Source: Nodosilinea sp. P-1105 (GTDB lineage: Bacteria > Cyanobacteriota > Cyanobacteriia > Phormidesmidales > Phormidesmidaceae). Taken from it: DNA of 64,000 nt. Positions 25,769-33,487 of the stretch are shown here, piece by piece. A program made the position numbers and the translations under genes. The stretch is from NCBI RefSeq assembly GCF_012911975.1, contig NZ_SMDQ01000016.1, positions 1-64,000 of the forward strand. Reading direction: 5' to 3'. The notes under the pieces were generated by a model that searched no databases, had not been told where the DNA came from, and saw only the letters and a list, made by a program, of their open reading frames with translations. The first letter of the stretch is position 1, and the number at the start of each line of letters is the position of its first letter.

Positions 25769-26719
25769 ATGGGCGCTGTGGCATTTTTACTTTTATTTTT
25801 GGTAGGGGTTTTGTTAGCCACTGTCGGTGGCCTAATCGGCATCATTGATGCCTTTCGAGTCAATGCGGTATGGGGGCTGCTGTCCCTGTTTATTCCTTTT
25901 GCCCTGCTGGTCTTCTGCATCAAGTTTTGGAACCAACGCAAGTGGGCTCGCAATAGCCTGATTGCCACCCTAGCCGGCTTGGCCTCGATGTTGGCGGCAC
26001 TGCCCTTTTTAGGCCCAGTCATCCAGGAACAGATAGCGCGCCAGCAAGAAGATGCCTTGCCCATGGAAGACGTTCCCCTGGACGATGTCCCCATTCCCTT
26101 GCCAGATGCCACCATAGACGATGAAGAGTTTGCTGAACCTTTGGTGCCTGCGGCCCCTCAACTAGCAGCGATCGCCCGGGCTGATTTAATCCAATCTACT
26201 GATCCAGACGAGCGAGTCCAGCAGGTCACCAGCAGCCGTACTGATCCCTTTGCGACAGTGGCTGTACCGCCACCGCCACAGGTTACACCGCCCCCCCCCG
26301 CCCCTGATACGCCCACAGCTGTGGGACCTGGGGCTCCCGGAGCCGCCCCTCAACAACCCGCCCCTGGTGCCCCTGCCCCTGGGACAACTCCGCCCACCGC
26401 CACTGCCCCTGGCACTCCGGCACCCCCGGCAACTCCCCCAAGAGCCCCTGGCGAGGCGGCTCCGCCCTTGGCTCCTCTACCTGATTTACCCACCGCCACC
26501 CTGGCCCAAGAGGTGACTGTGACAGGGGTGATCAATATTGGGGGCGAGAATTTTGCCATTGTGCAATCCCCTGATGAGGGCACTAGTCGTTATGTGCGGG
26601 TTGGGCAACGATTGGCTAATGGAGTCCTAGTAAAACGGATTGATACCCGGGGCAGTGACCCTGTTGTCGTCCTAGAAGAGAACGGTATTGAGGTTTCTCG
26701 ACCGGTGGGGGCCGCTTAG
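25769..26719 (+). CDS. Membrane protein with Pro-rich linker and pilus/secretion-type C-terminal domain
   Basis: A 316-residue protein. Two or three N-terminal membrane segments (about 1-30, 35-52 and 66-84) precede an acidic stretch, a long Pro/Ala/Gly linker (about 168-240) and a compact C-terminal domain (about 245-316; TVTGVINIGGENFAIVQSPD, SRYVRVGQRLANGVLVKRID). That domain resembles the small beta-domains of PilP and GspC (loop GVIxxGGxxxAIV, then a G-(Q/E)-x-L step). It lies downstream of sigF on the same strand, and SigF is known to control pilus genes. A link to the cell surface is thus plausible but inferred; the family is not securely recognised. Confidence 0.65.
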   Translation: MGAVAFLLLFLVGVLLATVGGLIGIIDAFRVNAVWGLLSLFIPFALLVFCIKFWNQRKWARNSLIATLAGLASMLAALPFLGPVIQEQIARQQEDALPMEDVPLDDVPIPLPDATIDDEEFAEPLVPAAPQLAAIARADLIQSTDPDERVQQVTSSRTDPFATVAVPPPPQVTPPPPAPDTPTAVGPGAPGAAPQQPAPGAPAPGTTPPTATAPGTPAPPATPPRAPGEAAPPLAPLPDLPTATLAQEVTVTGVINIGGENFAIVQSPDEGTSRYVRVGQRLANGVLVKRIDTRGSDPVVVLEENGIEVSRPVGAA

Positions 26720-26740
26720 GGATTCGCAAGGTAATCGAGT

Positions 26741-26780
26741 CCCAATGAATTCCCGCCTGCACGGGAGGGAATTCATTGGG
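26741..26780. terminator. 14-bp perfect hairpin after the 25769 gene
   Basis: CCCAATGAATTCCC (26741-26754) and its exact reverse complement (26767-26780) flank a 12-nt loop, 22 bp after the stop codon. There is no U-tract. It is probably the transcript end. The following gap to 27210 holds the 42-bp repeat (26844-26885) and the degenerate MITE copy (26888-26975) and no gene. Confidence 0.5.
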
Positions 26781-26887
26781 GGGTAATTGTGCTAGCGGAT
26801 AATCTATCTACGGCAAACCTAAATCCAATACCTTGACAAGGATGGGTGCTGCCCACCACTCGGTAGAGCGCTTTTTAGAAATCACGC

Positions 26888-26975
26888 AAGGGTTGTGTGA
26901 AAAAGGTGATCCCAGGTGGTGATCCCAGGTATAGTGTGCCGCCAACAAACCGTAAACTCCCTGAAGAATGCTGGC
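26888..26975 (+). repeat. Degenerate copy of the psbQ-upstream MITE
   Basis: It shares GTGTGAAAAAGGTGATCCC, then CCCAGGTATAG, GCCGCCAA, CCGTAAAC and CTGAAG with 58594-58660 in the same order. It carries an extra 13-bp tandem duplication GGTGATCCCAGGT (26905-26917 and 26918-26930). No matching right terminal inverted repeat is visible. Confidence 0.6.
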
Positions 26976-27210
26976 ATGTAGCCTGTATGGGTTTACCGCT
27001 GGTGTCAAGGCTGAAGATTCATCAGCAACGCAAGGACTGAATTCAGTCATTGAATTGTAGAGCTTCAAGTTTTACCCAGGCCAACTCATGTCAGAATACG
27101 TGAGAGCATTTTGCAGAATCAACATTTACGGTCTAGGGATTGAGTCAGTCAGGTGATTGGGGCCAGTTCGCTAGTTCGGATATCGGAGTTGTTGAAGTGC
27201 TGTCAACTTG

Positions 27211-28410
27211 ATGTGGGTGAGGCTGTCTGGTATGCCGTGGCAAACGGTTTTTTTACAAGCAGTGTGGGGGCTAGCCTCGATTGTTTTCGCTGAAGTCATC
27301 CGGGATGGGTATCACGTTATTAGCCATTACTGGCCGCCGCTGATGCGGCTGCACAATTGGCACCACCGAACCTATAAAAAAGACTTTAGTCTGGTGAGCG
27401 AGACTTTATATCGGCAGGCTCAGCTCTACAATGACGTACCCGAAGCTTTGGTCCTGGTCGGGATGGTTGCTATGGTGGCTCTAGTTGTAGGGCAGCCGGG
27501 GCTCTGGCTAGGCTGTATCTATAGCGCTGGTTTTCTGGTATCAGCGGTGGCTCGGTCTCAGGGGTGGCTGATGGCTACCGATCTCACCCATAAGCCGGGG
27601 GAATTAACCACTACCCCGAGTAATTGGCTGGTCAACCGGACCTATCACTGGCGACATCACTTCGATGACACGAATGCCTATTTTTCTGGCTATTTTACTG
27701 TTACCGATAAACTTATGGGTACAGCCGTATCTCTCAAGGGCAAAACGGTAGCTGTCACGGGGGCTTCAGGCACCCTGGGGCGGGCACTGCTGAATGAATT
27801 GGCTCAGCAAAAAGCTAAGCCCATCGCTCTGACCACCTCCCCCAATTCCGTCTTTCCAGAGGGCATTGGCTGCTGGCACTGGCAGCCGGGGGGCGAGGCC
27901 GATTTATGGGATGCCCTCCAAAAAGTCGATATTTTGGTGATTAATCACGGGGTGAACGTGTACGGGGACCGCAGTGCCCCAGCGGTACAAACCTCATTGG
28001 AGGTAAATGCCCTGTCCGGTTGGCGACTCATGGAAGTGTTTTTTAGCACGGTGAATACGTCAGCTCAGCGAGCGAATAAAGAGGTGTGGGTAAACACATC
28101 GGAAGCCGAGGTCAGCCCTGCCTTTGGCCCACTCTACGAAATCTCTAAACGGCTGATGGGCGAGTTGGTCACCCTCCGCCGCCTGGATGCCCCTTGCGTC
28201 GTGCGCAAGATTGTCTTGGGGCCGTTTAAGAGCGACCTCAATCCTTATGGGGTGATGTCAGCTACTTGGGTCGCCTGGGCCGTGGTTGCCCTGGCTAAGC
28301 GCAATGTGCGTAATATCGTGGTCACAATCAACCCCCTCACCTATGTGACATTTCCCCTGAAGGAATTTAGCCACTGGCTCTATTTCAAGTTGTTTTCTCA
28401 TCCCTCTTAG
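27211..28410 (+). CDS. Bifunctional sterol desaturase/fatty acid hydroxylase and short-chain dehydrogenase
   Basis: 399 residues from the ATG at 27211 (a TTG lies just before). The N-terminal half (about 1-170) is a membrane di-iron domain with His clusters: HNWHHR near 49, and THKPGE and YHWRHHFDD in the second half. Two or three membrane segments lie between. From about 178 a Rossmann SDR domain begins (VAVTGASGTLGRALL). The usual YxxxK is replaced near residue 310 by YEISK, which keeps the Tyr and Lys. This fused arrangement is known in cyanobacteria; the lipid substrate is not established. It is convergent with DUF1028. Confidence 0.88.
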   Translation: MWVRLSGMPWQTVFLQAVWGLASIVFAEVIRDGYHVISHYWPPLMRLHNWHHRTYKKDFSLVSETLYRQAQLYNDVPEALVLVGMVAMVALVVGQPGLWLGCIYSAGFLVSAVARSQGWLMATDLTHKPGELTTTPSNWLVNRTYHWRHHFDDTNAYFSGYFTVTDKLMGTAVSLKGKTVAVTGASGTLGRALLNELAQQKAKPIALTTSPNSVFPEGIGCWHWQPGGEADLWDALQKVDILVINHGVNVYGDRSAPAVQTSLEVNALSGWRLMEVFFSTVNTSAQRANKEVWVNTSEAEVSPAFGPLYEISKRLMGELVTLRRLDAPCVVRKIVLGPFKSDLNPYGVMSATWVAWAVVALAKRNVRNIVVTINPLTYVTFPLKEFSHWLYFKLFSHPS

Positions 28411-28417
28411 GTACCCC

Positions 28418-29134
28418 TCAAACTGCCCTGGGCAACCAAACTGGTTCTGGCTGCTGAGGCATGGCGAGTTGGGTGGGCATGGCCTGACGGAAGGATTGGT
28501 AATAGTCCTGGTGGGCTTCGTCGTTGAGGGCCCGCAAAACAGCGATCGGGTCTGGGTGGTGGTCAACCCGTAGATCAAGGTAGGGATAGGGGGTTTTGTC
28601 GACTACGTAAAGGGCGGCAGATTGACGGCCCCGCTTGTCACCCCCAGCCTGTTCGCCAGCCTCTAGGGCCAACAGCAGACGATCGCTAAAGCTCATCTGG
28701 TCATGCTGTTGATAGGTCTTGGCCATTGCTTCCAGCACCGCTGGGCCGGTTAGCATGTTGCCCGCTACCGAGACATAGGGGAAGGCCCGATGCCCAGCCC
28801 AGCCAGTGCAGTCGCGGCCAGTCCAGGCGGCCGTATGGCCGTTATGATCCACCAGATGCACCTGGCGCTGATGGCGATCGCAGTCGTTTTCTAGTAACCA
28901 ATCCAGCACCACCTCCGCGGACGCTTCGCTGAAAGGGCTCTCGGTGGCCTGGCGACGCTCCAGCAGATCTAATCCCCAAATGCCGAGGAGGGGGTTGGTT
29001 TGGGCTTGGGTGGCGATCGCCCCGACCCCCGCCCGAGCATGGGGCACTAATGCCCCCACCGCCAAGTGCTTGGTGGCTACGGCCACCCCAGTCATACCTG
29101 TTTTTGGATCCCAAGCAACAATAGAAAACGTCAT
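28418..29134 (-). CDS. DUF1028 protein (Ntn-hydrolase fold)
   Basis: A 238-residue protein. The N-terminus TFSIVAWDPKTGMTGVAVATKH matches DUF1028, whose fold belongs to the N-terminal nucleophile hydrolases, so Thr2 would be the candidate nucleophile after methionine removal. Other family blocks are GAIATQAQTNPLLGIWGLDLL, GNMLTGPAVLEAMA and GDKRGRQSAALYVV. No substrate is established. A palindrome TGTGTA-N5-TACACA (29157-29173) lies just before the start and may be an operator. Confidence 0.9.
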   Translation of the reverse strand: MTFSIVAWDPKTGMTGVAVATKHLAVGALVPHARAGVGAIATQAQTNPLLGIWGLDLLERRQATESPFSEASAEVVLDWLLENDCDRHQRQVHLVDHNGHTAAWTGRDCTGWAGHRAFPYVSVAGNMLTGPAVLEAMAKTYQQHDQMSFSDRLLLALEAGEQAGGDKRGRQSAALYVVDKTPYPYLDLRVDHHPDPIAVLRALNDEAHQDYYQSFRQAMPTQLAMPQQPEPVWLPRAV

Positions 29135-29156
29135 AGTGAAACCAGATTTAAAAAAA

Positions 29157-29173
29157 TGTGTATTCAGTACACA
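29157..29173. promoter_or_regulatory. Palindrome TGTGTA-N5-TACACA upstream of DUF1028
   Basis: The two 6-bp arms are perfect. The site lies 22 bp upstream of the DUF1028 start in an AT-rich block and about 370 bp upstream of asnB, which runs divergently. A dimeric regulator site is possible. The rest of the 29135-29539 gap shows no gene. Confidence 0.35.
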
Positions 29174-29539
29174 GAATGATGTAATTGTTAATGAATTCTA
29201 AACTAAAGACTGTGGCCAATATTACGATTCCCCATAAGGCTGAGGCGTTTTTTCCTGGCTTGGGGTATTTCCATGCAAAAACTGCATAGGTCGAAGCTTG
29301 GCTTAACCCTTGAGTTTTTGTGAAAAAGCTTAAGCAGAGCCGGATTCCCCTATAGGATCACGGTTCTGGGGGTTAACAGTTAAGCAATCAGTAATGGACA
29401 GCAGCCTTTGGGGTGGGAGCTACCGCCCAAATGGACAAAATCTATTGATAGTTCTAGTTTAGTTGAGAAAAAACCTCTCTGTCCCTAGAGATCCGTTAAC
29501 TTTCGAGCAACGACCTGTCGAACAACGAGGAAAAAGCCT

Positions 29540-31567
29540 ATGTGTGGTATTGGTGGCGTGATGTATGCCGATCCGGCCCACCCTGTCGATCCCCAAGTTT
29601 TGGTGGGGATGGCCGCCATCCAGTATCATCGAGGCCCCGATGGGTTTGGTTATGAAATTGTAGAGAATCGCGGCGTTGGCTTTACCCATGCCCGCCTATC
29701 CATTATTGACTTGAACCCAGAACGGGGACGGCAACCCTTCCGCTCTGAAAATGGTCAGTTTTTGATTGCCCACAACGGTGAGTTTTATGACTACAAACGG
29801 TTGCGGGCCGATTTGACCTCCCGGGGATACACCTTTCGCACCAAGAGTGATACTGAACTGCTGCTGCACCTCAGCGATCGCTTTGGTTTAGACGGTACCC
29901 TGGCCCATTTACGGGGAGAATTTGCTTTTGCGGTGTACGAGCAGCAACAGGACCGACTCACCCTGGTGCGGGATCGGTTTGGGGTGAAGCCCCTGTTCTG
30001 GAGCCTGACCCCGGAAGGGTTTGTCTTTGGCTCTGAAATTAAGGTGGTGATGGCCCACCCGGCGGTGCCGGGCCGGTTTTCGTCTGAGGGGCTGTATCAC
30101 CAGTTGATGCAGACGATGGTACCGGGGACCACGGGATTTGAGGGAATCTATGCGGTAGAACCTGGGCAAAAAGTGGTGGTGCAGCGCCGTGACGGCCAAC
30201 TCACCATCCACAAAGAGCAGTACTGGGATTTGAATTTTCCCCTGCTGGGGACCCGACCTCAGCGGTCTGACCAAGACTATATGGAAGAGCTGCGGCAGCG
30301 ATTTGTAGAGGCGATTCAGCTACGGCTAGAGGCGGACGTGCCCGTGGCCTGCTACCTGTCTGGGGGGATCGACTCTTGCACCATTTTGGGGGTGGCGGCG
30401 GCCTGTCAACAGTCGCCGGTTAAAGCCTTTACCATCGGCTTTGACGATGCCGATTACGACGAAACGGCGATCGCTCGGGAAATGGCGGCGGCAGTGGGGG
30501 CTGACCAGGACATTTTGATGGTCGATGGCACCCAACTGTACGACCACTTTGCCCGCACCCTATGGCATACGGAACGCAGCATCTATAACACCTTTACGGT
30601 GGCCAAGTTGCTGATGAGCGAGCATGTGCATCGGGCTGGCTACAAAGTGGTGGTGACCGGGGAAGGGTCAGACGAGTTGTTTGCAGGCTATCCCCAACTG
30701 CGGCTGGATATGATTCGCCATGGCATGGACCATGCCACCCCGGAAGAACGGGCTGATCTAGAGGCTTGGCTGGCGGAGAGTAACAAACTGTTTAAGGGGA
30801 ATTTACTGGCTGAAGCTCCCCTGGAGGATTCGGCCCTGGCGGCGGTGGTCGGGTTTACCCCCAGTTGCTTACAGTCGTGGCTCAGTTCTGCTACCCACGT
30901 GCCCGCCCTGCTCCATCCCCAGCATCGCGCGGCTGTCGCTGACTATGGACCGGGTGGCGCGATCGCAGCGGCCTTGGATGCTCAACAACTGCGGGATCGC
31001 CATCCCCTGGACAAAGCTCAGTATGTGTGGATTAAGACCCAATTTGAGTCCCAGGTGCTAGGCTGGGCCGGGGACCGGGTGGATATGGCCAATTCCCTGG
31101 AAGCCCGACCTGCGTTTTTGGACCATCCCCTGGTAGAGTTTGCCGTCACCTTGCCTCCCAATCTCCGTTTTCGGGGCTACCAGGACAAGTTCATTCTGCG
31201 GGAAACCATGCGAGAACTACTGCCCGAAACCCTCTACAAACGGCAAAAATTTGCCTTCATGGCCCCCCCTTCCCACACGGATGTGGTCAAACAACGGGCG
31301 CTGCAAAACCTGGCCGATACCTATCTCAGCCGTGATGCCGTGGACGCAGCAGCGCTGCTGGATTATGGGGCGGTGCAGGCGGTACTGAAGCGGCATCAGG
31401 ATGAGGCTACCCCGGTGGCGGAACGGGTGCAACTGGATGCGGTGATTAACCATTTGCTGAGTGTGCAGATTTTGCATCAGCAATTTGTCGCCCAGGATGT
31501 CACCCAACTGGCCCAAGCCAAAGCCCAGGAGGTGGGATGGTCAGCCCCCCAGACCAGCCTGGTCTAA
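29540..31567 (+). CDS. asnB: Asparagine synthase (glutamine-hydrolysing)
   Basis: Makes asparagine from aspartate, ATP and glutamine. It has 675 residues. The glutaminase half starts with the nucleophile Cys2 (MCGIGGV), with RGPDGFG and AHNGEFYDYKRLR following. The synthetase half has the PP-loop SGGIDS at 274-279 and VVVTGEGSDELFAGYP. The C-terminal LEARPAFLDHPLVEFA and LPETLYKRQKFAFMAPP blocks complete the family. It could instead amidate another acid, as some paralogues do, but all core motifs fit AsnB. It has its own long upstream region and is convergent with chrA. Confidence 0.94.
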   Translation: MCGIGGVMYADPAHPVDPQVLVGMAAIQYHRGPDGFGYEIVENRGVGFTHARLSIIDLNPERGRQPFRSENGQFLIAHNGEFYDYKRLRADLTSRGYTFRTKSDTELLLHLSDRFGLDGTLAHLRGEFAFAVYEQQQDRLTLVRDRFGVKPLFWSLTPEGFVFGSEIKVVMAHPAVPGRFSSEGLYHQLMQTMVPGTTGFEGIYAVEPGQKVVVQRRDGQLTIHKEQYWDLNFPLLGTRPQRSDQDYMEELRQRFVEAIQLRLEADVPVACYLSGGIDSCTILGVAAACQQSPVKAFTIGFDDADYDETAIAREMAAAVGADQDILMVDGTQLYDHFARTLWHTERSIYNTFTVAKLLMSEHVHRAGYKVVVTGEGSDELFAGYPQLRLDMIRHGMDHATPEERADLEAWLAESNKLFKGNLLAEAPLEDSALAAVVGFTPSCLQSWLSSATHVPALLHPQHRAAVADYGPGGAIAAALDAQQLRDRHPLDKAQYVWIKTQFESQVLGWAGDRVDMANSLEARPAFLDHPLVEFAVTLPPNLRFRGYQDKFILRETMRELLPETLYKRQKFAFMAPPSHTDVVKQRALQNLADTYLSRDAVDAAALLDYGAVQAVLKRHQDEATPVAERVQLDAVINHLLSVQILHQQFVAQDVTQLAQAKAQEVGWSAPQTSLV

Positions 31568-31627
31568 GCTCTGGAACGTCTAGCCCTGGAACGATCGGCT
31601 GCGGTCTAGAACGCCGGTACAGATCCT

Positions 31628-32881
31628 CTAGACAACCACCCCCATCACCAGCCCCGCCAGGGCCCCGACTGGGATCAACTGCCAGGTGGGGCGACGAAAG
31701 CGCACCAGGGCGACGAGGGTCGCCAAGCTCAGGGCGATCGCAACTGCCGTCAGTGGCCACTGGTCTTGCCATAGGGCAGCTTGGGCTAGGGGCAGGGTAG
31801 CGGCCGCGATCGCCCCCAGGACCGCTGGCATCACCCCTTTTAGAAAACGCTTCACCCAGGGGTTCTGCCGTAGGCGCAGTAAAAAGGGGGATGTAAACAT
31901 AATGAAAAAAAACGACGGCAAGAAAATTGCCACGGTGGCCACTAGGGCCCCTAGTACCCCGGCTACCTTGTAGCCCACAAAGGCGGCGGTAATCACCACT
32001 GGACCAGGGGTCAGTTCGCCCAGGGCCACTCCATCCAGAAACTGACTCCGGCTCATCCACTGAAAGTCATCCACTACTGCCGATTCCAGCAGGGGAATAA
32101 TCACCAGGCCACCGCCAAAGATAAAGGCACCGACCTGGACAAAAAATAACCCTAGGGGCAGGGCGTATGCTTGAATGCGCTCTAAGCCCCAAAAGCTAGA
32201 CATGACCGACGTCTCGGCAGGAACCGTTGCCAACCAGGATAGCCAAGGGACGATCCAGACACGGAGACGGGGCGATGGTCCTGGTGGGGGTAGTTGGGTG
32301 GGCCGATAGACCACTAGCCCCACTAATCCGGACAAGATAAACAGCAGCAAGACATTGGGGCGAAAGAGTAACGATATGAGCAGGACTGTCAGGGCGATCG
32401 CCACCCCGGTCCGGTCCTTAATCGCCTTTTTGGCTAGCTTCCAACAAAAGCCAAAAATAATCGCAATTACCACTGGCGAAATGCCTAAAAACAGGTGTTC
32501 AATCTGGGGTACCCCCTGAAACCGAAAGTAGGCCCAGGACAACACCACCATGATCAAAAAAGCGGGCAGGATGAAGCTGGCGCCTGCCACCAGCGCCCCC
32601 CACTGTCCGGCTCGCAGATAGCCCGTGTACATGCCCGTTTGGGTCGAGGCCGGGCCAGGCAGCATTTCGCAAATGGCCACCCCCTCCAGGAACTGCTCCT
32701 CCTGGAACCAACCCCGCCGCACCACCGCCTCGTCGTGAATCATGGCAATGTGGGCCTGGGGGCCACCAAAGCCAATTGCCCCCAGCCGTAAAAAGAGCTT
32801 TGCCAATTCCTTAAGACGAATCGACAAAGGGATCGAGTTTCGATTCAAATGTTGGGTTTCAGGTTCAGTAGAGTGACCCAT
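31628..32881 (-). CDS. chrA: Chromate efflux transporter, long (two-domain) CHR family
   Basis: About 417 residues from the preferred ATG at 32881 (MGHSTEPE); an upstream in-frame ATG at 32926 overlaps the transposase-fragment frame and is less likely. Each half carries the CHR signature: FLRLGAIGFGGPQAHIAMIHD with MLPGPASTQTGMYTGYL in the first, and FVQVGAFIFGGGLVIIPLLES with LTPGPVVITAAFVGYKVAG in the second. There are ten or more membrane segments. It exports chromate, probably against sulfate-like uptake. It lies directly downstream of a broken IS element. Confidence 0.9.
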   Translation of the reverse strand: MGHSTEPETQHLNRNSIPLSIRLKELAKLFLRLGAIGFGGPQAHIAMIHDEAVVRRGWFQEEQFLEGVAICEMLPGPASTQTGMYTGYLRAGQWGALVAGASFILPAFLIMVVLSWAYFRFQGVPQIEHLFLGISPVVIAIIFGFCWKLAKKAIKDRTGVAIALTVLLISLLFRPNVLLLFILSGLVGLVVYRPTQLPPPGPSPRLRVWIVPWLSWLATVPAETSVMSSFWGLERIQAYALPLGLFFVQVGAFIFGGGLVIIPLLESAVVDDFQWMSRSQFLDGVALGELTPGPVVITAAFVGYKVAGVLGALVATVAIFLPSFFFIMFTSPFLLRLRQNPWVKRFLKGVMPAVLGAIAAATLPLAQAALWQDQWPLTAVAIALSLATLVALVRFRRPTWQLIPVGALAGLVMGVVV

Positions 32882-32904
32882 AGCCTCACAGTTACTTGCT
32901 GAGG

Positions 32905-33291
32905 CTACTGTATCGAAACCGAACATGAAAATCCTATCGCATGGACGACATTTAGCCTGGGTGGATGCATTTCACTCACCCCAGTCTGATAGAGTTGGTC
33001 TAAGCCGCGACCCAGACGGTCATCGTTGAAATGCTCCGCCTCTAGCCCCTCGCCAAGCAAATGCTCGGTCGCCTTACCCACGAAAAATTGCTCGAATAAG
33101 TACAACGGTGCGCTGACAAAGCCTAGTCCATTCAAAATCATCGCTTTGACCACCACGCCGATGCTGATGGTCTCGCGAGGGTCGACCCCGATCCGCTCGT
33201 TGAGATAGTCCACCAAGCCCAGTTCGTCCACCAAACCCGCCACGATTCCCAGGTGATCTAAGTTCTTGACCGTCAGGTTGGAGTCACTCAT
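32905..33291 (-). pseudogene. Truncated IS1634-family transposase (DUF4277 N-terminus)
   Basis: From the ATG at 33291 it reads VKNLDHLGIVAGLVDELGLV, VVVKAMILNGLGFVSAPLYLFEQFF and KATEHLLGEGLEAEHFNDDRLGR, the DUF4277 region that starts IS1634-type transposases. The match fades after LDQLYQTG (about 32975) and the frame then ends in unrelated sequence. The DDE catalytic core is missing, so it cannot be active. A 21-bp tandem repeat lies upstream at 33337-33378, possibly from the same insertion. Confidence 0.8.
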
Positions 33292-33336
33292 CACAACGTT
33301 GCCTCCGTTGCACCACTGATGAAAGTATGTCGCCTT

Positions 33337-33378
33337 ATTCTTGATGTGACAATTCAAATTCTTGATGTGACAATTCAA
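33337..33378. repeat. 21-bp tandem duplication (two exact copies)
   Basis: Two exact copies of a unit beginning ATTCTTGATGTGACAATTC lie at 33337-33357 and 33358-33378, 46 bp upstream of the transposase fragment start. They are AT-rich compared with surrounding sequence. Confidence 0.85.
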
Positions 33379-33487
33379 AGGCCGGAATGTAGGGTTCAAC
33401 AGCCACAGTCACCTGAGCAAACAGTTTCGTCAGGCGACGGGCTTAACCCCCAGTGCTTACAGAAGTCGTTAACAAGCTTCTGCAATA

